DNA of 36,313 nucleotides from Janthinobacterium sp. SUN073 (GTDB lineage: Bacteria > Pseudomonadota > Gammaproteobacteria > Burkholderiales > Burkholderiaceae_D): positions 1-36,313 of the forward strand of contig NZ_JAPUBT010000021.1 of assembly GCF_030397665.1 (NCBI RefSeq), read 5' to 3'. The position numbers were made by a program, and so were the translations under genes. The notes under the pieces are model-generated. The model ran no database searches, was not told where the DNA came from, and saw only the letters and a list, made by a program, of their open reading frames with translations. The stretch's first letter is position 1. Each line of letters opens with the position of its first letter. This document shows positions 29,507-36,313 of this stretch, in pieces.

Positions 29507-32302
29507 ATGGACGGTGTTGAATCGATGTTGGGTGGCGAACGTCCGCTGCGCCTGCGCCTGGGTGTCTCGCCCAAGGTACCTGCCGGTGTGCTGATACCGC
29601 AGCGCATCGCCGGCAGCGAGGCCATCTGTGGCGGGATCGAATACCGTGTGCTGTGCGTCTCGACGCATGTGGATTTGCCGCTCAGTAGTTTGATTGCCTT
29701 GCCGGCCGCTATCGATATAGTCACCGACCAGGGACAGCTGCGCAGCATCTGCGGCCTCGTCACGCAAGCGAGCGCCGGTGACAGCGATGGCGCGCTGGCC
29801 AGCTACCAGCTGGTGCTGACGGACGCCTTCGCCATCATGGAAAAACGCTGCAATACGCGCGTCTTCCGGCGTCTGACGGATATCGAGATCGTCAAGACCC
29901 TGCTGGACGAATGGATACGCAGCAATACGGTGATGGCGCATGCCTTCCAGTATGCGTTTGCCGATTTCTTCGAGGCGCAGACGTATCCGCAGCGTGAATT
30001 TGTCATGCAGCACAATGAATCCGATGCGGCCTTCGTGCGGCGCCTGCTCAAGCGCAGCGGCGTCGCCTGGTTTTTTCGTTCCGAGGGCAATACGAATGCA
30101 CATGCCGAGCCGGCGCATACCCTGGTGCTGTTCAACCACGCCGATGGCTTGCGAAAGAACATGGCGGACACCGTGCGCTATCACGCGGACCGGGCAACTG
30201 AAGAGCGCGACACCCTGACGTCGTGGAACGAAGTGCGCAAGCTGCCGGCGGGCAAGGTGACGCGCCATAGCTGGAACGAGGAACATCCGCGCGCGCGGCC
30301 GTTCATGACCGCCGATGCCTTGGGGCAGGGGGCACAAGGCATGCATGGCAATGCCATTGCCGCCACCCTTGATGATTATCGCGTGCTGCCGCCGCGCGCG
30401 GGCATGGATCATGATGCCTTGTGTCAGCTGGGCATGCTGGCCATGCAGCAGCACGATTACGAGAGCCATTGCTTCCATGCCGAAGGCAGCGTACGCGACC
30501 TGTGTCCGGGTGAATACTTTACGCTGGCCGAGCATCCGGACGTTGACGCCTTGCCAGCGGCCGCGCGCGATTTTGTCGTCACGTCGCTGCATGTGGCGGC
30601 GCAAAATAATTTACCCAGGGAGCTGGCCGCCCGGGTGGCGCGTTTGTTCGCGCGTAACCGTTGGCTGGCCGATGACACATTGCTGCCGCAGCGCGAATTG
30701 GCGGCGGCCGTGGACGGTGGCGCCTTGCGCATGCATATCGAACTGACGGCAGTACGGCGCGGCGTGGCCATCGTGCCGGCCTACGACACGCGCAGTGATT
30801 TGCCGCCAGTCACCATGCAAAGCGCCATGGTGGTGGGGCCGGCGAATGAGGACGTCCATTGCGATGCGATGGGCCGGGTCAAGGTGCGCTTTCCCGCCAC
30901 ACGGAAGCTGGACCATGAGCATGCAGGCGGCACGGGCGCCTCCGACACGGATGCCGATTCGGCCTGGGTGCGCGTTGCGTCGAGCTGGGCGGGAAATGGA
31001 CCTGGCAGCATGCAGCAATGCGGCTACCTGGGCTTGCCCCGCGTGGGCAGCGAGGTCTTGCTGGACTTTCTCGGCGGCGACCCGGACCGGCCCATCATCG
31101 TGGGCCAGCTGTACAACCATAGCGCGCTGCCGGTTGCCCTGAGCAAGGCAGGCGACTTGCCCGCCAACCGCTATTTGTCCGGCATCAGGAGCCGCGAGAT
31201 CCGTGGCACGCGTGGCAACCAGCTGCGCTTTGATGATGTGCATGGACAGATCAACGCCCAGCTTGCCAGCGATCACGGTTCCACGCAGCTCAACCTGGGC
31301 TGGCTGACGCACGACCGGCGCAATGGTCAGGGCGACGCGCGCGGCGAGGGCGCCGAGCTGCGCACCGATGAGCAACTGGCGATGCGCGCGGGCAAAGGCA
31401 TGTTGCTCTCGGCCTGGAAGCGCCTGAACGGCGATGGCGGCCACATGGCGCGCAGCGAATATCTGGGGCTGATGGAAAACTGCCTGGAATTGTTTCGCTC
31501 GCTGGGCAGCTATGCCGCCACGCATCAGGCGTTGGAGAACGCGGACGAAGCGCAGCAGGAGTTGCAGCAAAGCTTGAAAAGCTGGGAAGGCGGCAGCAAT
31601 ACGCAGCCCCGTGTCGAACTGGGTGGTGCGGCGGCGATTGCCGTCACGGCGCCGGCCGGCATCAGCTTTGCCAGTTCGAAGGCCATCGTCAGCTATGCCG
31701 TCAGCAATATCGATACGGTGGCGCAGCAGCATCTGCAAGCGGTGGCAGGCCAGCGCTACAGCGTGAACGCGGGCAAGGGCATCTCGCTGTTTGCCCATGC
31801 GGATGGCATCCGCGCCATCGCCCACCATGGCAAGTTCTTGCTGCAAAGCCAGCATGACGACATGGACCTCAACGCGGCAAAAAACCTGAAGCTCACCGCC
31901 AGCGAAGGCAAGCTGACGGGCATGGCCGATGAAATCGTGCTGATTTCCAAGCATGGCGCGTTCATCCGCATCGCCGACGGCATCACCTTCGGCAGCAAGT
32001 CGCCACTGAACTTCAATGCGCCCAATTTCGTCTTCAATGACCCGCAAAGCATGGAGGTGCAATTGCCAAACTTTGCCGAGGGCAAGGCCGATCAGCAATT
32101 CATTTTTCAATACGAGGGCGACGACAGCGCCGTCGATGGCGTACCGCCAGCACCGCAGTTGGCGCCGCAGGCACACTTCGCCGTGAAGCTGGGCGATGGT
32201 TCATCGGCCGATGGCCGCAGCGATGGAGGCGGCAAGACGGAGGTGCTGGAGCGCGCGGCCATGCACCTGGCCGCCATCGAAGTGTTCAACAACAAGGATT
32301 GA
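29507..32302 (+). CDS. vgrG: Type VI secretion VgrG spike protein
   Basis: This 931-residue VgrG forms the trimeric tip of the type VI needle. The N-terminal gp27-like part covers about residues 10-440, with RVLCVST-like and DLPLSSLIALPAAIDIVTDQG strands. The gp5-like OB fold lies near 455-545, with RVKVRFPAT, VRVASSWAG, GYLGLPRVGSEVLLDFLGGDPDRPIIVGQLYN. The repeat needle and a DUF2345-like C-terminal domain follow. No extra enzymatic domain is apparent. ATG at 29507 has GAGGAG six bases upstream; GTG at 29489 is a weaker alternative. Tle3 and Tla3 genes follow directly, so this VgrG probably carries that lipase. Confidence 0.95.
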   Translation: MDGVESMLGGERPLRLRLGVSPKVPAGVLIPQRIAGSEAICGGIEYRVLCVSTHVDLPLSSLIALPAAIDIVTDQGQLRSICGLVTQASAGDSDGALASYQLVLTDAFAIMEKRCNTRVFRRLTDIEIVKTLLDEWIRSNTVMAHAFQYAFADFFEAQTYPQREFVMQHNESDAAFVRRLLKRSGVAWFFRSEGNTNAHAEPAHTLVLFNHADGLRKNMADTVRYHADRATEERDTLTSWNEVRKLPAGKVTRHSWNEEHPRARPFMTADALGQGAQGMHGNAIAATLDDYRVLPPRAGMDHDALCQLGMLAMQQHDYESHCFHAEGSVRDLCPGEYFTLAEHPDVDALPAAARDFVVTSLHVAAQNNLPRELAARVARLFARNRWLADDTLLPQRELAAAVDGGALRMHIELTAVRRGVAIVPAYDTRSDLPPVTMQSAMVVGPANEDVHCDAMGRVKVRFPATRKLDHEHAGGTGASDTDADSAWVRVASSWAGNGPGSMQQCGYLGLPRVGSEVLLDFLGGDPDRPIIVGQLYNHSALPVALSKAGDLPANRYLSGIRSREIRGTRGNQLRFDDVHGQINAQLASDHGSTQLNLGWLTHDRRNGQGDARGEGAELRTDEQLAMRAGKGMLLSAWKRLNGDGGHMARSEYLGLMENCLELFRSLGSYAATHQALENADEAQQELQQSLKSWEGGSNTQPRVELGGAAAIAVTAPAGISFASSKAIVSYAVSNIDTVAQQHLQAVAGQRYSVNAGKGISLFAHADGIRAIAHHGKFLLQSQHDDMDLNAAKNLKLTASEGKLTGMADEIVLISKHGAFIRIADGITFGSKSPLNFNAPNFVFNDPQSMEVQLPNFAEGKADQQFIFQYEGDDSAVDGVPPAPQLAPQAHFAVKLGDGSSADGRSDGGGKTEVLERAAMHLAAIEVFNNKD

Positions 32303-32320
32303 TGACGCCAGGAGAGTGCG

Positions 32321-34600
32321 ATGGGCAGCTATCCGAAAGTGCCGTACGTGGTGGGCGAAGACGTGACGCTCCTGCATTGCGAACGCACCGTCTGCAAGAA
32401 GGTCAAGATACGCCGCAACCTGCCGGGCAATATCATCGTCATCCATGGCGTCAATGATGTGGGTGTCAGCTACAAGGCGGTGGAGCACGGCTTGTGCGAG
32501 GGTTTGACGCAAAGGCTGGGGCGCGGCTTTACACCCGCGTCATATCGCATGCCCGTGGCGGCGGACAAGGACAGGCTGGAAGACGATCCCGACGCCGTCT
32601 TCTTCAAGCGCACGATCGCCAAGGACACCAACAGCCCCGTGATTCCGTTTTACTGGGGCTACCGTGAAGTGGAAGGCAAGAGTAGCACCATCAATGGCCA
32701 GTTCGTCGATCGCTACGGCAACCGGCTGGACAAGGATCTGTCCAAGGAGGGCGGTCCTTTCGGCAACGCCACCAGCAGCTTGCCCGACATGTGGCGTCCG
32801 GGCATGTATGCGCCGGCGGACCCCATGGGCGATGCCTTGCGGCCACTGAAAACGGCGCCCGGGCGCATGTATATGGTGCTCGCGGCGCAGCGGCTGGCAG
32901 CACTGATTTCCATGATCCGCGATTACGACGCGGATGATACCGTCAGCATCGTTGCGCACAGCCAGGGTTGCCTGCTGTCTCTGCTTGCGCAAGCCATGCT
33001 GATGGAAAAGGGGTTGGCGCTGGCCGATAATTTGATACTCACGCATCCGCCATACAGCCTGGTGGACAGCCTGCCTCTGTTGATGCGAGGTGCCGCCTGG
33101 TTCGATGGCGGCGAGGATGCGGCGATGAAGCCCTATTACCATTTGCTCAGTGGAGCGCAGACCATGGGTGCGCGCCTGCAGACATTGGTGAATATCGTGG
33201 CCGGGGTGGCAAAAGGCCGTGGCCAGGCCTGCCAGCCACCGTTTTCCGACTTGAAAAAGGATGAGCATCGCGGCATGGTCGGCAGCCGCTGGCAGAGCGC
33301 CGATGACCGCGACAACCGCCGCAAGGTTTATCTGTATTTTTGCCCTGAAGACATGACGGTGGCACTCGATAACATCCAGGGTATAGGGTGGGATGGCGTG
33401 CCCGATCATGCATTGGGAAGTGAATTGGCGGAAGAAGAGGAGACATCGAGTCTTGATGGGTACAGTGTCTCATCCGGGCACACCAAGATAGTGGAACATC
33501 AAAAGGTGCGGAGCGCGCTGGCGGAACTGGGCGGTAGATTTTATCAGCGGGTATTCAGCAACAAGACCCGGCTGGATCCGGCCACAGGAAAGACCACGGT
33601 GTCGTTGGTAGGCAAGCCGCCACCGTTTGACTTTCCGTTGCGCCTGTCGACGGAAAAGGAGCAATCGCACGTGGAGGTTTCTCTGCGAAAACACCGCGCA
33701 CAACATCAAGCGGTGGCCTGGCCTGTCAATACCCGGTTGAGCAAGATGGAGCAGCGCAATGGCATACGCACCATCACGGGCGAAGCATTGAAGCAGCCCG
33801 TAGCTGCCGACCTACGCGGCACATCGCAAATCGATCCGGCGAATATCCCCGCCACGTCCATGATGAGAAATCGTCCTGTTGCCGATCAGGGACCTGCGGA
33901 AGAAGTCGATCCCTGCGATGCGTCGGTGGCACCGACCAGCGGGAGCGGCATGCAATTACGCAGCGAATATCGTCCTGATCCGGGCGGTTATCAAAAGTTT
34001 CCCGAACGGCTAGAACACCTCACTCCACGAGAGCTGGCATTGATGACGGCAAGCTACAACAAGGAAAAAGGACTGGACGTGAAGGACAAGCTTGATCAAC
34101 GCGAAATTGTGTCTGCGATACGCTACCCTGACAGCAACGTCGTGGCGAAAATTCAGGAAAGCCCGAATGAGTCGCGCTTGCGCTGGCAGCGGGAAGTCAG
34201 TGCTAAATCTTTCCATAGTTCTATTATCGGTAGCGCGAAAAACCATAGCCAGGTGACCGCGTATGACGTGGCGATTGGCAGCGGCAAGGCGTCATCCGAT
34301 CCGCTCTTCTATGCGTATTTATGTGCGGTGGCGGATTGGCGGGTGAAGGACCTGAAGAACAGCGATAAAGGGCGTAAAGGAATTCGCATAAAAGAAAAGT
34401 TCATATTGGGGTTCGCGCCATATTTATCCGTAGAACCTGGATGGAGAAGTGCTGCTATCAATGGCAGCATTGACTATTACAACACAGGAATCTTGCCTGC
34501 AGGATTGCCCTTGCTATCAGGGCCGTTGTGGAAAATTGTAGTGTCACAAACCAAAAATAGAAAGGTAGTGAGTAGTGAGCGAAAAAAGCAAAACAAATGA
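32321..34600 (+). CDS. tle3: Type VI lipase effector, Tle3 family
   Basis: A 759-residue alpha/beta-hydrolase effector. IVIHGVNDVG at 39-48 gives the oxyanion region, and nucleophile Ser214 lies in VAHSQGCLL, the HSQG form seen in Tle3/DUF3274 phospholipases. It has no signal peptide, as expected for delivery by VgrG. The long, less conserved C-terminal half may mediate loading. It starts 18 bases after vgrG with GGAGAG upstream and is followed by the adaptor gene tla3. In other bacteria Tle3 attacks phospholipids from the periplasm of the target cell. The activity here is inferred from family and motif. Confidence 0.88.
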   Translation: MGSYPKVPYVVGEDVTLLHCERTVCKKVKIRRNLPGNIIVIHGVNDVGVSYKAVEHGLCEGLTQRLGRGFTPASYRMPVAADKDRLEDDPDAVFFKRTIAKDTNSPVIPFYWGYREVEGKSSTINGQFVDRYGNRLDKDLSKEGGPFGNATSSLPDMWRPGMYAPADPMGDALRPLKTAPGRMYMVLAAQRLAALISMIRDYDADDTVSIVAHSQGCLLSLLAQAMLMEKGLALADNLILTHPPYSLVDSLPLLMRGAAWFDGGEDAAMKPYYHLLSGAQTMGARLQTLVNIVAGVAKGRGQACQPPFSDLKKDEHRGMVGSRWQSADDRDNRRKVYLYFCPEDMTVALDNIQGIGWDGVPDHALGSELAEEEETSSLDGYSVSSGHTKIVEHQKVRSALAELGGRFYQRVFSNKTRLDPATGKTTVSLVGKPPPFDFPLRLSTEKEQSHVEVSLRKHRAQHQAVAWPVNTRLSKMEQRNGIRTITGEALKQPVAADLRGTSQIDPANIPATSMMRNRPVADQGPAEEVDPCDASVAPTSGSGMQLRSEYRPDPGGYQKFPERLEHLTPRELALMTASYNKEKGLDVKDKLDQREIVSAIRYPDSNVVAKIQESPNESRLRWQREVSAKSFHSSIIGSAKNHSQVTAYDVAIGSGKASSDPLFYAYLCAVADWRVKDLKNSDKGRKGIRIKEKFILGFAPYLSVEPGWRSAAINGSIDYYNTGILPAGLPLLSGPLWKIVVSQTKNRKVVSSERKKQNK

Positions 34601-34679
34601 ATTGTCGAAGCATCGTCGGTAGCAATAGGCTTTGACTGATTATCGTTTCTCCGGGATTGCAGACCAAAAGGTGATGGCC

Positions 34680-36197
34680 ATGATGACGCTTCGTTGGTTG
34701 GGAATATCGATAGTTATTGTAATTTTATTTTTTGGTTTGTTGTGGCTCAATGCCTTATCGAAGGGCCAAGCGCGTGAAATTGCGTCCCAGTTGCAGGCGA
34801 AACAGCCAAAGAGACCTATGGAGCCTGAGAAAGAGTACGTGCTGGAAGTGATCGGATTGGGTGTGACGTTGGATAAGTACCGTCAGGGCAAATTGTGGGA
34901 TGCCTTGCAAAAAGGAAGCGCTTACACCAGCATACGCGAACAAGATCCCAAGAAATACCCGTGGACAGGCGATGACAAGGATGGGGAAGGCGGTAGCAGG
35001 GCCTACGATGCGCTGGAAAATGGCATCAATTTCACTCCGATGTATTGGAACCTGCCCTCGTTTTATGCGGGTACCCCCATTCTTGACCCGGCTGCACAAC
35101 CGAGCTTGATAGAGCCGATGGCGGGACTCGTGGCTGGCGCTGGTACGGGGGGCATGCCCTTGCATCTATTTTCCGTGGCTTCCTGGAAGCTGGATGAACA
35201 TCCCGACCAATTGCTGATTGATGTGTTTGATTTTTTCGATAAGCATCCTGACGTACCTTACGTCGCCTTACACTCCGAGGATAGCGTAGGCACGCGGGAT
35301 GGCAACCGGAAGCCAGGTACTGCAAGGAAATTGGTCAATGGATATTTCATTCCAGATATGCCCGATGCCACGGCGGTATTTATCCTGGCGCGCCGCGAAC
35401 GAATAGAACCGTTACGCCCTTTTGTATGGGATGACCCGGAGAATAAGTTCGTCCAGGAAAAACTGCGTGGCATGTATTACGACGTCATGCAGTCGCTGCC
35501 TTCGCGCGCGAAACAGCAGCGACCTGAGGCCTTCAGCGAGCGTCAACCCACCGTCGCCGAATGGCTCGCCGCTGCCGCCGCCTTCGCCCAGCGGCCCGAT
35601 ATCCGTGGCGTGGGCTTGCATACGTTCGACAAGCTCAATCCCTGGGAAAATCGCCCCCCACGTGACTGGAAGCCGACGCCGTGGTTTCCCATTCCGTGGA
35701 ACCGGGAACAGATGGAAACATTTGACCGTCTGCCCTCGTTCGGTTTCGTGCACCGGCCCGTATTCGTCAAGTTCGCGGATGAGGAAGGCAAGCCCGTCAC
35801 GCGGCGCGACGCGCGCCAGAAGATATTCAATGCAGGCTGGCAGCAGGCGCTGCAGACCTTGCCGGAAGCGGAGCGCGGCAAGGGGCCGGCGCGCATCGTG
35901 GCTGGCACGGGAAATCAGCCGGAACAGTTGCTGATGTTGGAAAGCCTGCTGCATGACTACGCTTCACAGGGCGGGCCGGAAATCGACAGCGGCAAGAGCG
36001 CGCAGTTCATCAATACCGATCTTCGCCTGGGCAATACGGGTGCAGCCACCTGGTTCATGCAGATGGCCATCGGCGTGATGGGCAGCTATCGCGATGGTGG
36101 CGCCAGTGCGGCGATTAACTTGCGTGACGGTAATGAGGCCAGCATCATTTTTATTACGCCGCCATCGGAGAAGAAACGCCAGCAGCAGGATCGGTGA
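34680..36197 (+). CDS. tla3: Type VI lipase adaptor protein, Tla3 family (DUF2875)
   Basis: This protein of about 505 residues has an N-terminal membrane anchor (about residues 4-24, LRWLGISIVIVILFFGLLWL). A large soluble domain matches DUF2875, the family of Tla3 adaptors that bring Tle3 to its VgrG. The start is uncertain. ATG at 34680 has AAAAGG eight bases upstream; ATG at 34683 and TTG at 34632 are alternatives, and TTG would add a 16-residue cytoplasmic tail. Position directly after tle3 is the expected partner position. Its membrane anchor may also keep it outside the effector's reach in the producer. Confidence 0.86.
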   Translation: MMTLRWLGISIVIVILFFGLLWLNALSKGQAREIASQLQAKQPKRPMEPEKEYVLEVIGLGVTLDKYRQGKLWDALQKGSAYTSIREQDPKKYPWTGDDKDGEGGSRAYDALENGINFTPMYWNLPSFYAGTPILDPAAQPSLIEPMAGLVAGAGTGGMPLHLFSVASWKLDEHPDQLLIDVFDFFDKHPDVPYVALHSEDSVGTRDGNRKPGTARKLVNGYFIPDMPDATAVFILARRERIEPLRPFVWDDPENKFVQEKLRGMYYDVMQSLPSRAKQQRPEAFSERQPTVAEWLAAAAAFAQRPDIRGVGLHTFDKLNPWENRPPRDWKPTPWFPIPWNREQMETFDRLPSFGFVHRPVFVKFADEEGKPVTRRDARQKIFNAGWQQALQTLPEAERGKGPARIVAGTGNQPEQLLMLESLLHDYASQGGPEIDSGKSAQFINTDLRLGNTGAATWFMQMAIGVMGSYRDGGASAAINLRDGNEASIIFITPPSEKKRQQQDR

Positions 36198-36221
36198 ATG
36201 TCAAGGTAGTTGTCGCCCGAC

Positions 36222-36313
36222 TCATGCAGCTTTTTGACTTATTCCTTCCACGGTGGCGGCCAGATCCACAACGCTGTCTCGTTCAGGGTTGAGAGTCACC
36301 GGGCCTACAGGTG
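36222..36313 (-). CDS. Possible 3' end of a minus-strand gene cut by the window
   Basis: From the window edge a minus-strand frame runs about 29 codons to TGA at 36222-36224 and reads PVGPVTLNPERDSVVDL and onward to GISQKAA. The peptide looks protein-like but is short enough to arise by chance. No family can be assigned. If real, it is convergent with tla3. A competing 32-codon plus-strand frame (36194-36292) overlaps the tla3 stop as GTGA. Confidence 0.3.
   Translation of the reverse strand, partial: PVGPVTLNPERDSVVDLAATVEGISQKAA

Noticed and set aside
36194..36292. A 32-codon plus-strand frame coupled to the tla3 stop (GTGA), possible immunity gene
   Set aside because: Too short, no signal peptide or lipobox, and no ribosome site; not credible as Tli3.

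Overview
The window looks like chromosome of a GC-rich betaproteobacterium of the family Oxalobacteraceae, most like Janthinobacterium, Duganella or Massilia. This rests on overall protein style, high GC in the housekeeping genes, a 526-residue isocitrate lyase of the Burkholderiales kind, and BPSL0067/STY0301-type genes. The genus was not tested by any search.

Layout. Positions 1-3060 are the right end of a prophage: a four-gene lysis cassette (holin-like protein, M15 endolysin, inner and outer spanin, each stop overlapping the next start), a Dam-type adenine methylase, and a last gene whose promoter is overlaid by a near-perfect LexA box. The prophage abuts the 3' end of a tRNA-His gene, a plausible attachment site. 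Positions 3070-9080 are core: tRNA-His, glutamate racemase, class I fumarase, a YqhA-like membrane protein, acetyl-CoA synthetase and tRNA-Ser(GGA). Positions 9090-15560 are an accessory hotspot: hairpin-rich repeat elements with terminal inverted repeats, a small zinc-ribbon membrane protein, an AT-rich three-gene island (DNA methyltransferase, DUF262 protein, HEPN RNase-like protein), a second full repeat element, a HigBA-type toxin-antitoxin pair and a BPSL0067/STY0301 effector-immunity-like pair.

Positions 15587-17480 hold isocitrate lyase and its regulatory region. Positions 17650-23170 mix unrecognised small proteins, some of them immunity-like, with an SMI1/KNR4 protein, a metabolite/proton symporter and a short-chain dehydrogenase with an altered active site. 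Positions 23206-29317 hold a MarR-GNAT fusion and then a TetR, alpha/beta hydrolase, TonB receptor, secreted esterase cluster that looks like an ester- or polyester-scavenging unit. Positions 29507-36197 are a type VI secretion module: VgrG, the lipase effector Tle3 and its adaptor Tla3, with no immunity gene visible before the window ends.

The best candidate for an undescribed system is the methyltransferase-DUF262-HEPN island at 10213-13403. It is AT-rich against its surroundings, tightly packed and bracketed by ends of the same repeat family. The DUF262 protein lacks the HNH nuclease half of GmrSD-type enzymes, and a HEPN protein with an intact R-x4-H motif follows one base later. Acs, AceA and the fumarase together supply acetate assimilation through the glyoxylate shunt and citric acid cycle, although they are separate transcription units here.
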